Below are positions 44,818 to 54,521 of a stretch of 64,000 nt of DNA, piece after piece. Location: assembly GCA_023667765.1 (NCBI GenBank), contig JAMOZS010000004.1, positions 1-64,000 on the forward strand, read 5' to 3'. The notes beneath the pieces are model-generated. The model worked only from the letters and a program-made list of their open reading frames with translations. It was not told the DNA's origin and made no database searches. A program made the translations under genes and the position numbers. This DNA is from Roseburia sp. Lineage in GTDB: Bacteria; Bacillota; Clostridia; Lachnospirales; Lachnospiraceae. How positions within the stretch are numbered: the stretch's first letter is position 1; each line of letters begins with the position of its first letter.

Positions 44818-46464
44818 ATGGCAAATAGTGATGTAATATTGATAAGCATAGAGCTTGTGCTGGCGGTACTTCTTTATCTGCTGGCCGATTATGCGGATAA
44901 GGTGCTTTCTGCGAAGTGGAAACTTTGCTATGTACTGCCTCTTTTGGTGGGGCTTGTTTTTAGCGGTATATACGGAACGGACGCCTGTCTGCTGGGGGTA
45001 TATCTGGGAGCGGTTCTTATGCTGGCAGGCTTCGTATGGGAGATAAAAAGAGTCAGACACATTACGGCGGCGCTTTCAGGACTCCTGATTCTAAGCGCCG
45101 TACCTGTAGTATTCTTGAGTCCGGGTTATCGTGCGCCCGATTATGCGGCGGAGTTTCAGAAAGGCTTTGAGACCATGAGGGAATATTATGTCCTTGGGGA
45201 GCATAAAGGGATAGACTGGGAGGCTCTTTATGAGGAGTATCTGCCCCGGTTTCAGGAGGCTCGGGAAAAGCATGACAAGGTGGAAAATTATATGCTGTGG
45301 AACAGCTTCTGTGGGGAATTCCATGACGGGCATGTACATTATATGGCCAATGATGAGGATACAGAGAAGAAAGCTTGGGAGCGTATGTATGGGAATGATT
45401 ACGGTCTGGCATTGATGAGCCTGGATAACGGGAAGACGGTTGCCGTCAATGTGGAACCTCAGAGTGTGCCGGCTCAGGCGGGAATCCATAACGGCACGGT
45501 GATTACCGCCTGGAACGGTCAGGATATAGAGGCCCTCAAGCTTCAGATGGACAGGACGGTGTACGATTTCCCGGATAAGGAGAATGAAGCTTTTTACAGC
45601 GCCCTGCTGGTCGCCGGCAGAAGGGAGGAGCAGGCCTCGATTACCTATCTGGATGAGGAGGGAAGGCAGCAGACCGTAGAGGCTCCGAGACGGGGATATT
45701 ACTGGGAGAGGCTGGAGAGCACGATGGATACGCTGCATCAGGGAATCGCTGCCTCTAATCTGGCCTGGGTGGAATTAGACGAGGATACCTGGTGTCTGAG
45801 ATTAAAGGGAATGATGTATGACAGTGAGTCTTACAATAAGGGAAATCATCGTCAGATGCAGCAGGAGCTTCGGGAGAAACTGCTGCAATTAAAGGAGGAG
45901 GGCGTAGACAGGCTGGTGATTGACCTTCGCAGCAACGGCGGAGGCTCTCCTCAGTTTATTATGGCGATAGCGGAGCTGTTTGCACCGGAGGGAACGCATA
46001 CCTATGTCTATGACGGCGTCTGGGACGAGGACAAAAAGCGTTTTCTGACAGATGAAGCTACAGGGAAGTATGTGGTGGGAAACAGCCTGAGTTATCAGGG
46101 AGAGAATCTATGGGAGGAGGGAGAGATTATTCTGCTGGTGAACGCTCTGACCGTCAGCGCCGGCGACCATTTTATCTGGCTGATGAACGGGTTTGAAAAT
46201 GTAACAATTATGGGATTTACCAAAAGCAACGGTTCCGCCCAGGCAGTCCGGGGTGTGAATTTTGAGGAGGGAAGCCTTACTTTTTCCACAGTACCGGCCC
46301 TGTGTGAGGATGGCAGCTTCTTTATCGATTCGGATGCTTCCCGGGTATCACGGATGCCTCTTACCGTGAAAATACCCTTTGACGAGCAGGCAGTAGAGGC
46401 GCTTTTTGACAGAGGGGAGGACTATTTACTGAACCGGGCGCTGGAGTACTTGGAGGAAAAATAA
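44818..46464 (+). CDS. membrane-anchored S41 family peptidase
   Basis: A 548-residue protein with three to four N-terminal membrane segments (about 5-100), an N-terminal helical cap, a degenerate PDZ-like region (about 195-260: GLALMSLDNGKTVAVNVEP) and a C-terminal S41 (tail-specific, CtpA-like) domain: VIDLRSNGGGSPQF, LVNALTVSAGDHF (predicted nucleophile Ser in VSAGD) and IMGFTKSNGSAQ. ATG is preceded by GACGGAGGA. It follows the ABC operon by 65 bases, so it may share regulation and could cleave peptides or membrane proteins outside the cell. Confidence 0.88.
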   Translation: MANSDVILISIELVLAVLLYLLADYADKVLSAKWKLCYVLPLLVGLVFSGIYGTDACLLGVYLGAVLMLAGFVWEIKRVRHITAALSGLLILSAVPVVFLSPGYRAPDYAAEFQKGFETMREYYVLGEHKGIDWEALYEEYLPRFQEAREKHDKVENYMLWNSFCGEFHDGHVHYMANDEDTEKKAWERMYGNDYGLALMSLDNGKTVAVNVEPQSVPAQAGIHNGTVITAWNGQDIEALKLQMDRTVYDFPDKENEAFYSALLVAGRREEQASITYLDEEGRQQTVEAPRRGYYWERLESTMDTLHQGIAASNLAWVELDEDTWCLRLKGMMYDSESYNKGNHRQMQQELREKLLQLKEEGVDRLVIDLRSNGGGSPQFIMAIAELFAPEGTHTYVYDGVWDEDKKRFLTDEATGKYVVGNSLSYQGENLWEEGEIILLVNALTVSAGDHFIWLMNGFENVTIMGFTKSNGSAQAVRGVNFEEGSLTFSTVPALCEDGSFFIDSDASRVSRMPLTVKIPFDEQAVEALFDRGEDYLLNRALEYLEEK

Positions 46465-46571
46465 AAACTTCACTTGTTGAAGTGCAGACAATATGCTAGA
46501 CTATAGACATGATAGCGTGAGAAGGATGATTTGGACATGAATTGAAAGATGCCTGGAGGAAAGAATAGCAA

Positions 46572-48110
46572 ATGTCTGATAAATATAAGGAAGATGATGA
46601 ATTGGAAATAACCTCTGAGGAGACAGAGAGCAAGGAGAAGAAGGACGCTTCTACTACCGCCAAAGCAGGCAAGAGTGACAACAGCGAATATGAGGATGTA
46701 TGTTTTATCTGCCGTCGTCCGGAGAGTAAGGCCGGCAAAATGTTTAAGCTGCCCAATCATATTTGTGTGTGCGATGACTGTATGCACAAGACCATGGATA
46801 CGGTCAGCCAGTTTGATTATCAGGGAATGTTGAATAACCCAAACTTTCAGAATGATTTGAATCATATGACGGGTGCAAGCGGCTTTCCCAATATCAGCTT
46901 TGTCAATCTGGCGGACCTTCAGGGGGATGGCGGCATTCCCAATAAGCAGAAGCTGAAGAAGAAAAAGAAGAAGGAGGCGGCGGGGCAGCCTGTCTTGAAT
47001 ATCAAGGATATCCCGGCGCCTCATAAGATTAAGGCCAGTCTGGATGAATATGTGGTGGGACAGGAGCATGCCAAGAAGGTCATCTCTGTAGCCGTTTATA
47101 ACCACTATAAGCGCGTGGCAACAGGTACCATGAACGAAATTGAAATCGAGAAATCCAATATGCTGATGATTGGGCCGACGGGCTGCGGAAAGACTTATCT
47201 GGTAAAGACTCTGGCGAAGCTTTTGGACGTGCCTCTTGCCATTGCGGACGCTACTTCTCTGACGGAGGCCGGCTATATCGGCGACGATATCGAGAGCGTG
47301 GTGAGTAAGCTTCTTGCGGCGGCGGACAATGATGTAGAAAAGGCGGAGCGGGGAATTATCTTTATTGATGAGATTGACAAGATTGCCAAGAAGAAAAACA
47401 CGAACAATCGGGACGTCAGCGGAGAGAGCGTTCAGCAGGGGATGTTAAAGCTTCTGGAGGGCGCAGAGGTTGAGGTACCTGTGGGAGCTAACAGCAAAAA
47501 CGCCATGGTGCCTCTGGCGACGGTGAACACCCGCAATATTCTCTTTATCTGCGGCGGAGCCTTTCCGGATTTGGAGGATATCATCAAGGAACGGCTGTCC
47601 AAGACAGCCTCCATCGGCTTTAATTCCGAGTTGAAGGACAAGTACGACAAGGATAAGAATATTCTGTCTAAAGTCACTGTGGAGGATATTCGCAAGTTTG
47701 GCATGATTCCGGAATTTATCGGGCGTCTGCCCATTATTTATACCCTGGAGGGCCTCTCCAAGGAGATGATGGTAAAGATTTTAAAGGAGCCGAAAAATGC
47801 TATCCTAAAGCAGTATCAGAAGCTTTTGGAGCTGGACGAGGTCAAACTGGAGTTTACGGACGGCGCATTGGAGGCTATTGCCGAAAAGGCTATGAAACGG
47901 GATACCGGGGCCAGGGCGCTGCGCTCCATTATTGAGGAGTTCATGCTGGATATTATGTATGAAATTCCGAAAGATGATAATATCGGTAAAGTAACCATCA
48001 CAGGAGAATATATTAAAGGGACAGGCGGGCCGATTATCGATATCCGCAGCAATCAGATAATAGAGCCGGTGGATAAATTAAAGGAACTGCCTGCCAGGGA
48101 AGAAGAATAA
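46572..48110 (+). CDS. clpX: ClpX-type AAA+ unfoldase, long variant
   Basis: A 512-residue protein, about 90 residues longer than usual ClpX. It has an acidic N-tail (1-40), a zinc-binding domain (Cys44, Cys47, Cys67, Cys70), a long Lys-rich linker (about 120-145), and the AAA+ core: Walker A GPTGCGKT, pore loop AGYIGDD (usual ClpX has GYVG), Walker B GIIFIDEIDKI, SASIGFNSE-type loop with the IGF tripeptide used for ClpP docking, and a C-terminal domain with RDTGARALRSIIEE. It should feed substrates to ClpP. No clpP is adjacent. A bidirectional terminator follows. Confidence 0.9.
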   Translation: MSDKYKEDDELEITSEETESKEKKDASTTAKAGKSDNSEYEDVCFICRRPESKAGKMFKLPNHICVCDDCMHKTMDTVSQFDYQGMLNNPNFQNDLNHMTGASGFPNISFVNLADLQGDGGIPNKQKLKKKKKKEAAGQPVLNIKDIPAPHKIKASLDEYVVGQEHAKKVISVAVYNHYKRVATGTMNEIEIEKSNMLMIGPTGCGKTYLVKTLAKLLDVPLAIADATSLTEAGYIGDDIESVVSKLLAAADNDVEKAERGIIFIDEIDKIAKKKNTNNRDVSGESVQQGMLKLLEGAEVEVPVGANSKNAMVPLATVNTRNILFICGGAFPDLEDIIKERLSKTASIGFNSELKDKYDKDKNILSKVTVEDIRKFGMIPEFIGRLPIIYTLEGLSKEMMVKILKEPKNAILKQYQKLLELDEVKLEFTDGALEAIAEKAMKRDTGARALRSIIEEFMLDIMYEIPKDDNIGKVTITGEYIKGTGGPIIDIRSNQIIEPVDKLKELPAREEE

Positions 48111-48126
48111 ATTATCTGTATCATAT

Positions 48127-48168
48127 AAAAAGGTACACGGCGGCAGATAACCGCAGCGTACCTTTTTT
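48127..48168 (+). terminator. bidirectional terminator between clpX and the convergent glycosidase gene
   Basis: AAAAAGGTAC (48127-48136) pairs with GTACCTTTTT (48158-48167); an inner CGG/CCG pair extends the stem. A-run on the left and T-run on the right allow termination in both directions. Confidence 0.88.
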
Positions 48169-48204
48169 GCAGGTTTTCCGATAGTCAAAAGCAGCTTCGC
48201 ATCA

Positions 48205-49914
48205 TCAGGAAAGATATTCCTTTTCCAGTACAACGGCAACGCTCGCCGTCCAGGTATAGGCTAAATCCCGAAGGCCCTCACCGGTAAGGGCATTGAAGTT
48301 TTCGGCAAATCCATTGCTGCTTACCATATCCGCAAATTTCTCTGCGGCTTCCCGGGCAAGCTCTTTTTCGCCGCATTTATCCAGACCGTCAATCAGCATC
48401 ATGGTACTTGGCGCCCAGATAGGCCCCCTCCAATAACCGTCCTCCCGATAGAACCGGCTGGATGGACTTTCTGTAGCGAAACCATAATCCGTAAAAAATT
48501 TATCACTCTTTATGACAGTGATTATGGCATTTTGAATTTCCTCGGGCAATTCCTTACCGAGAATCAGTACTTCATAGGGAAGCAGACTTTGATTTTCAAT
48601 GATTTTTCCGGTATGGCATTGAATGGCTACCGGAAGATGATTCCGAAAACATTTCTCCAGGAATAACTCCTGATGCTTTTGGGCCTCCCTATCCCACATA
48701 TTTTTTTCTTCTGTTTCTCCTAATTGCTCCGCCAGTTTTGCCAGAACCTGCATCTGTATAATCATATCCGCCTGAAGCTCCGGAGCTGCAATGGGCGGGA
48801 GTTCGGAAAATACAGTAGAATTATCCCAGCCGGAATCATTGCCATGATTATAATAATACAGGCCGTCGATTCTGCGATAGTCCATCCACCATTTTGTCCA
48901 GCTTTTCAGAAAAAGAAAAGCTTCTTTTGTCTGTTCTGCGCTGAGTTCCATATGCTCCAGCATTTTCCCCAGAGCCCATCCATGAATCGGGGGTTTGGTG
49001 TAGTTCCAGATAATGTGATTATCGCTGACGCTGTCGGGCAGCCTTCCGCTGGCGTCCTGAAAATCAGCCATAATCATAAAAGTATCCCAGGCAAGCTCAG
49101 GATTCTGATAAGACAGAGCCAGGGCATTAAAACAGTGATCCCAGCTCCATACATTTGTCATCCAGTTTTTTGACATATACATGGCCTCCCTTTTCAGGAA
49201 GCCATCCGGCCTCACAATACTGCTCCAATTTAGAAATGCCGCCATATATCCCATTTCTTCATACCTGGGATTCAGCTCAGGCATTTTTGAATAAAAATCA
49301 AGGAAGTCAGCCTCTGTTTTTTGTCTTGCAGCCTCATAATCATAAGCTTCTATTGTCCGATTCCATTCGGTTTCTATTTCTTTTATGATACAGAAAAATC
49401 CCTGCTGCTTTTGATTCTGGATTTGCAGTCGAGAATACAGGGAACTGCTTTCCTCCCATTGCTGTTCCAAAGAACAGCTACCCTCCTGCAGCCAAACAAG
49501 ATACCGGTTATTATTTTTGTAGCAATTAGCCATATATAAGAGACGGCCTTCATGAGCTATCTCATATATATAATCATAGGGACCGTTTTCCGTGAGAAAA
49601 TCCAGTTGTATGCCGGTTCCTTCACTTCCCCGTATTAAGAGAGTGTCTGCATCGGCAAAACAGCAATCTATCCGTGCATCCTGATTAGAAAAAACCAGTG
49701 CTGCATGCTCCAGATAAGAGGCGAAAGCGGTATCCTTTCCCTTTGTTTGCAGCGTGATTTTTGCAATAAGCGGTGTAATAGTGGAGTTGTGAATGGTTCT
49801 AAGATACAATCCGGCGTCGTTTCTGTTATTTTGATAATTTTCTCCAAGCTCTGACAGTGCTATGTAGGAGTTTTTTCGAGTAAAAGGCATTTGCCTTAGA
49901 TTTATCGCTCTCAT
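48205..49914 (-). CDS. GH63/MGH1-like (alpha/alpha)6 glycosidase
   Basis: A 569-residue protein, start supported by AAAGGAGG 8 bases upstream. The N-terminal 200 residues look like a beta-sandwich; the rest is an (alpha/alpha)6 barrel with TNVWSWDHCFNALAL, FQDASGRLPDS, GNDSGWDNSTVF and GYWRGPIWAPSTMMLIDGL, typical of the MGH1/GH63 group. These enzymes cleave alpha-glucosides or alpha-mannosides such as glucosylglycerate. There is no signal peptide, so it acts in the cytoplasm. No transporter is adjacent; substrate unknown. Confidence 0.82.
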   Translation of the reverse strand: MRAINLRQMPFTRKNSYIALSELGENYQNNRNDAGLYLRTIHNSTITPLIAKITLQTKGKDTAFASYLEHAALVFSNQDARIDCCFADADTLLIRGSEGTGIQLDFLTENGPYDYIYEIAHEGRLLYMANCYKNNNRYLVWLQEGSCSLEQQWEESSSLYSRLQIQNQKQQGFFCIIKEIETEWNRTIEAYDYEAARQKTEADFLDFYSKMPELNPRYEEMGYMAAFLNWSSIVRPDGFLKREAMYMSKNWMTNVWSWDHCFNALALSYQNPELAWDTFMIMADFQDASGRLPDSVSDNHIIWNYTKPPIHGWALGKMLEHMELSAEQTKEAFLFLKSWTKWWMDYRRIDGLYYYNHGNDSGWDNSTVFSELPPIAAPELQADMIIQMQVLAKLAEQLGETEEKNMWDREAQKHQELFLEKCFRNHLPVAIQCHTGKIIENQSLLPYEVLILGKELPEEIQNAIITVIKSDKFFTDYGFATESPSSRFYREDGYWRGPIWAPSTMMLIDGLDKCGEKELAREAAEKFADMVSSNGFAENFNALTGEGLRDLAYTWTASVAVVLEKEYLS

Positions 49915-49985
49915 AACCTGTTCCTCCTTTTGAAGTCCGGTTGCCTATATGCCATTATTATAGGAAATCGTATCATTCTCTGCTT

Positions 49986-50019
49986 CTCAGGGATTGCCTT
50001 ATGTTCCTCAGAAATTGCC
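49986..50019 (+). repeat. 13-base direct repeat in the divergent intergenic region
   Basis: CTCAGGGATTGCC (49986-49998) and CTCAGAAATTGCC (50007-50019) are 21 bases apart, two helical turns. They lie between the divergent glycosidase and ABC exporter genes and could bind a regulator. A short palindrome TCCAATTGGA is at 50054-50063. No gene is convincing in 49915-50206. Confidence 0.4.
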
Positions 50020-50206
50020 CTTTCAGGTCATTATATTTTGTCTATACAAAAAATCCAATTGGAATTTGATAATTTGAAGGGAGTAACATCATGGAAGAAT
50101 GAAAAGTCAGACGGAATCTTTTTTACTTATATATTTATGGAAATAGTGTTAGTATATAGGTGTATCATGAATGAAAAGCGTTTCACATGAAAGAGAGGTT
50201 AGATTA

Positions 50207-51967
50207 GTGCTGAAATATCTCAAAAAATATTGGTACTTTGCCGTTTTAGCGCCGCTTTTTATGATAGTTGAAGCAGGTATGGATTTGCTGCAGCCGCGCC
50301 TTATGGGAATGATTGTGGACGAGGGCGTATTAGGACTTTCTAACGGAAAGGTCGGAGATTTGCGGCTGATTATCACTACCGGCCTGCAAATGATTATCTG
50401 TGTGCTGATAGGTTGTCTGGGGGGAATCCTGTCAGGCGTCTTTGCCAATCTATGCAGCCAGAATTTTGGAAATGACATTAGAAAAGACAGCTTTCAAAAA
50501 ATTATGTCGCTCTCATTCGGGCAGACAGACCAGTTTACGGCCGGCTCTCTTATCACGCGCGTGACCAATGATGTGACGCAGCTCCAAAATCTTGTGACCC
50601 AGTGTGTCCGCGGCTTTGTGCGTACATTCCTGCTTTTTGCGGGTGGAATTGCCAGTATGATGCTCTTGAATCTGAGTTTTGGGGTGACGGTTGCGTGCGC
50701 GATGCCGCTCGTGCTGGCATGTATTATTTACTTTCTTACGAAAGCCAATCCCAAATTTTCCGTTCTTCAGGAACGGCTTGACATCGTAAACAATGTAATG
50801 CAGGAAAACGTGTCCGGTTCCAGGGTTGTAAAGGCATATGTGCGTGAGGACTATGAACAGGAGCGTTTCAAAGCTGCAAACGATGCGCTGATTGGTACAC
50901 AGCTTGACGTGCTTTTGCTGCTCTCCTATATGACGCCGATTATGAATATTATCCTGAATATCACAATCGTGGTGGTCATCAAGCTCGGTGCTGTGCAGGT
51001 GCAGGCAGGCGGTGTGACGCCCGGAAATGTTATGGCGGCAATTACATATACGACACAGATTTTAAATGCGGTTATGCGTATGTCCATGATATTCCAGACC
51101 TTATCAAGAGGTGCGGCTTCCGCAAAAAGAATCAATGAAATCCTGATATGTGAGCCAGCAATCCATGACGGAAAATATGACATAAGTGTCATAGATAGCA
51201 AGTCGCTGCCGAGAGGAAAAGTGGTATTCCAAAATGTTTCGTTTGCCTATCCCGGAATGCGTGGAGAAAAAATTTTGGACGACATCAGCCTTACCATAGA
51301 GCCGGGGGAAACCTTTGCGATACTCGGCGCAACGGGCTGCGGCAAGTCGAGCCTTGTGAATTTAATTCCGCGGCTTTATGACGTGACCCAGGGGAGCGTG
51401 CTTGTGGATGATATGGATGTGAGAGATTATGAAGTTTCGGCGCTGCGCAGAAAAATTGCAATCGCGCTGCAAAAGAGCGAGATTTTTAACACGACGATAG
51501 AGGAAAATATCCGATGGGGAAAGATGGACGCAACAGACGCAGAATTAGAACAGGCGGCAAAGACGGCGCAGGCTTGGGAATTTATCTGCCAAAAGCCGGA
51601 GGGAATGCAGACGCTGGTCTCGCAGGGCGGGCACAGCCTTTCAGGTGGTCAGAAACAGAGACTTGCGATTAGCAGGGCAGTCGTAAAAGATGCCGAAATC
51701 CTGATTTTTGACGACGCGACAAGTGCGCTCGACTTAAAGACCGAGGCAAAACTTTACGCGGCGTTAGACAAAGATTACAAGGATGTAACAAAAATTATTA
51801 TAGCACAGCGGATTGCGTCGGTGAAAAATGCAGACAGAATCGCCGTTTTGGAGAATGGGAAAATTGCCGCGTGTGGAACGCATGATGCGTTGATGGAGTC
51901 CAGCAGCATATACAGGGACATCTATTATTCACAGCTAAAGGATAGCCCGGAAAGGAGCGCGGTATAG
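50207..51967 (+). CDS. multidrug-type ABC exporter half-transporter, degenerate ATP site
   Basis: GTG 50207 is preferred as start because AGAGAGG lies 8 bases upstream and the product begins MLKYLKKYW; an ATG at 50171 is in frame but lacks a site. The 586-residue protein has six membrane segments (1-310) and an NBD with GATGCGKSS, LSGGQKQRLAI and LIFDDATSALD, where Asp replaces the catalytic Glu. The switch histidine is also changed (AQRIASV in place of AHR). So this is the non-catalytic half of a heterodimer. Its partner starts three bases after its stop. Confidence 0.93.
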   Translation: MLKYLKKYWYFAVLAPLFMIVEAGMDLLQPRLMGMIVDEGVLGLSNGKVGDLRLIITTGLQMIICVLIGCLGGILSGVFANLCSQNFGNDIRKDSFQKIMSLSFGQTDQFTAGSLITRVTNDVTQLQNLVTQCVRGFVRTFLLFAGGIASMMLLNLSFGVTVACAMPLVLACIIYFLTKANPKFSVLQERLDIVNNVMQENVSGSRVVKAYVREDYEQERFKAANDALIGTQLDVLLLLSYMTPIMNIILNITIVVVIKLGAVQVQAGGVTPGNVMAAITYTTQILNAVMRMSMIFQTLSRGAASAKRINEILICEPAIHDGKYDISVIDSKSLPRGKVVFQNVSFAYPGMRGEKILDDISLTIEPGETFAILGATGCGKSSLVNLIPRLYDVTQGSVLVDDMDVRDYEVSALRRKIAIALQKSEIFNTTIEENIRWGKMDATDAELEQAAKTAQAWEFICQKPEGMQTLVSQGGHSLSGGQKQRLAISRAVVKDAEILIFDDATSALDLKTEAKLYAALDKDYKDVTKIIIAQRIASVKNADRIAVLENGKIAACGTHDALMESSSIYRDIYYSQLKDSPERSAV

Positions 51968-51969
51968 AA

Positions 51970-53790
51970 ATGAGCCAGAATCAAGCGAGTATTACAGATT
52001 ACAAGCTGCCCGGAATGCGCGGCGGCAATAAGCGCGGCGAGCGTACTGTGGAGAAACCGCAAAATGGATGGAAAACGCTGAAAAAGCTTGTCAATTATTT
52101 TACAAAAGAAAAAGGAAGGCTACTGATTCTGCTGATTGCTGTGTCGATATCTGCAGTCTGTACAGTGTATGTGCCGAAACTCCAAAGCGAGGCGATAGAC
52201 AGCATTGCAGACGGGGCGTTTGAGGCACTTACAGGGATTCTTGCGATTATGCTTGCTGTGTATCTTGTAAACAGTGCGTTTACATTTGTGCAGAGCAGAA
52301 TGAGCGCAATCTTGAGCCAGTCGATTGTGAGTCGTATGCGCAAGGATTTATTTGCGCGGATAGTCAATCTTCCGATTTGCTATCTCGACAGCCATCCGCA
52401 TGGTGATATCATGAGCCGCATGACGAACGATATCGAAAATATTTCCAATACGGTTTCTCAGTCGTTAAGCTCGCTTGTTTCAGGAATACTTACAATGCTT
52501 GGAACGATTGTGATGATGGTGTATCTGTGTCCGAGGCTTGCACTTTTATCCTGTACGACGGTAATTCTTACTCTCGGGGCGACAAAGTATCTGTCAGGCG
52601 TGATGCGCAGGTTTTACACAAAACGGCAGATAATATTGGGAGAATTAAACAGTACGGTTGAGGAGATGGTTGGCGGTTATCATACGGTTGCGGCTTATGA
52701 CAGACAGCCGGAAGTCATTGAGCAGTTTAATCAGTCATCGGACGAGTTGACGCGTGTGGGGATAATTGCGGAAATTCTTGGCGGTTCGATGGGTCCGGTG
52801 ATGAATGTTATCAATAATATTGGTTTTGTGATTATCGCTGCGTTTGGTGGGTATTTTGCTTTGAAGGGCATTATTTCAATCGGCGTGATTTCGGCATTTA
52901 TTGTGTATGCGAAGCAGTTCGGCAGGCCGCTTGACGAGCTGGCGCAGATTTATGGGCAGATACAAACGGCGATTGCGGGCGCGGAGCGTGTTTTTGCAAT
53001 TATGGATGAGCCGTGTGAGGATAAGACCGGAGAGCGTGACATGGAAGGACTGGAAGGGAATATCAGCTTCCGGAATGTGAACTTTTCTTATGTGAAAGGG
53101 AAACAGGTGTTGAAAGATTTTGATTTTGACGTGCGCGCGGGACATAAGATTGCCCTTGTCGGCTCGACAGGAAGCGGAAAGACGACGGTTGTTAATCTGT
53201 TGATGCGTTTTTACGATATTGACAGCGGTGCAATTGAGATTGATGGAGTGAATATCAAGGATATTGACTGTCGGAAACTTCGACGCGACATTGCGATTGT
53301 TCTACAGGATACGGTACTTTTTTCGGATAGTATTAAAAATAATCTTAAATATTCTAATGAGAACGCTGCAGACGGTGAGATGGAAGAGGCCGCGAGGATT
53401 AGCCACTGTCATCAGATGATTATGAATCTTCCGGAAGGGTATGACACGCATTTGACGCAGGCGGGCTTTAATCTTTCACAGGGGCAGCGGCAGCTGTTGG
53501 CGATTGCGCGGGCATTTATTGCAAAGCCGAAGATTCTGATACTTGATGAGGCAACATCGAGCGTCGATACGCGTACCGAGAAGGATATTCAGGACGCGAT
53601 GGTGAAACTGATGGAGAACCGCACGAGTCTGATTATCGCACACCGCCTTTCAACGATACAGGATGCGGATTGTATTGTGGTGCTGGACAATGGGAACATT
53701 GTGGAAACGGGGAATCATGAAGAACTTTTGGCGCAAAAGGGACGGTATTATGAGTTGTATATGACGCAGTTTGAAGGAAATGCAACGTGA
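51970..53790 (+). CDS. multidrug-type ABC exporter half-transporter, catalytic subunit
   Basis: A 606-residue half-transporter with a 45-residue cytoplasmic N-tail, six membrane segments (to about 340) and a complete NBD: GSTGSGKTT, LSQGQRQLLAIARA, ILILDEATSSVD and IAHRLST. It pairs with the upstream gene product to form a BmrCD/LmrCD-type heterodimer for drug, lipid or peptide export. Both genes use more CGC and GCG codons than the loci around them, which hints at separate ancestry. Confidence 0.94.
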   Translation: MSQNQASITDYKLPGMRGGNKRGERTVEKPQNGWKTLKKLVNYFTKEKGRLLILLIAVSISAVCTVYVPKLQSEAIDSIADGAFEALTGILAIMLAVYLVNSAFTFVQSRMSAILSQSIVSRMRKDLFARIVNLPICYLDSHPHGDIMSRMTNDIENISNTVSQSLSSLVSGILTMLGTIVMMVYLCPRLALLSCTTVILTLGATKYLSGVMRRFYTKRQIILGELNSTVEEMVGGYHTVAAYDRQPEVIEQFNQSSDELTRVGIIAEILGGSMGPVMNVINNIGFVIIAAFGGYFALKGIISIGVISAFIVYAKQFGRPLDELAQIYGQIQTAIAGAERVFAIMDEPCEDKTGERDMEGLEGNISFRNVNFSYVKGKQVLKDFDFDVRAGHKIALVGSTGSGKTTVVNLLMRFYDIDSGAIEIDGVNIKDIDCRKLRRDIAIVLQDTVLFSDSIKNNLKYSNENAADGEMEEAARISHCHQMIMNLPEGYDTHLTQAGFNLSQGQRQLLAIARAFIAKPKILILDEATSSVDTRTEKDIQDAMVKLMENRTSLIIAHRLSTIQDADCIVVLDNGNIVETGNHEELLAQKGRYYELYMTQFEGNAT

Positions 53791-53971
53791 TACGGATAGA
53801 ATATAAGTTGATTTGATGCTATAAAAACAACTAAATAAAATGTTGTTAAAAATGACGGAGATATCGTAGAAACAGCAGCGTTAATGAATGCGGCGGGCTT
53901 TATCATGTTACGAAGGTATTCTTTGTGTTGAACATTTTTTCAACAGCTGAATAAGGAGCTTTATCTGTTTT

Positions 53972-54232
53972 TTATTTCAGGAGTAGTTTTTGTGCCTTTT
54001 CCAGACGTTCCATCGTTTCCTGAGGATGAAATAAATCGTCAACGGAAATATGGAATAGAGTAGCAAGATTTCCCAGAATCGGAGTATCGGGATAGTTTAT
54101 TCCGGTTTCCCATTTGCTGACAGTACCCGGTGATACATGTAACAGTCTGGCCAGGTCTTTTTGCTGCATATGTTCTTGTTCGCGAAGGAAGCGGACTAAT
54201 TTTCCCAAAGCAATTTTATCAAGTAGTGTCAT
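53972..54232 (-). CDS. small XRE-family HTH transcriptional regulator
   Basis: An 86-residue protein that is almost only a Cro/C1-type HTH (residues 8-63: LVRFLREQEHMQQKDLARLL, VSPGTVSKWETG, YPDTPILGNLATLF), followed by VDDLFHP and a short helical tail. AGGGGGG lies about 9 bases before the ATG. It reads toward the ABC exporter genes and away from the small secreted protein; either could be a target. Confidence 0.88.
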   Translation of the reverse strand: MTLLDKIALGKLVRFLREQEHMQQKDLARLLHVSPGTVSKWETGINYPDTPILGNLATLFHISVDDLFHPQETMERLEKAQKLLLK

Positions 54233-54457
54233 ATGTATACCCCCCTATATATTGCAGACTTACCTGCAATACAATATCAATAAACCGTTTGAAATCAAAC
54301 TTCAAACATTCCCCTTCATCCTAATTTATATCATTATACAAACGATTACAGGGAAATTCAATCGATTTTCAAGAAATTGTGGAGGAAAATTACTGCGGGA
54401 ATATACATTTTCCCCAGCGTCGATTGCGATTCAGGGGTACAGGAGTAAAATAAAATT

Positions 54458-54474
54458 GTGATAGCGCTAATCAC
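54458..54474 (+). promoter_or_regulatory. operator-like imperfect palindrome before the small secreted protein gene
   Basis: GTGATAGCGCTAATCAC has matching GTGAT/ATCAC arms around AGCGCT with one extra base. It resembles LacI-family or cre sites but is one base too long for the cre consensus. The rest of 54233-54521 is AT-rich with no clear gene. Confidence 0.35.
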
Positions 54475-54521
54475 TTAAACATTTTATTAATTTCATGAAA
54501 AATAAAGGAGGTTTTTAACTT

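Noticed and set aside
49930..50190. 86-codon ORF upstream of the ABC exporter
   Set aside because: No ribosome binding site, unusual composition, and it covers direct repeats and palindromes; more likely regulatory DNA.
54458..54474. CcpA cre site
   Set aside because: The half-sites are one base too far apart for the cre consensus; listed only as an operator-like palindrome.
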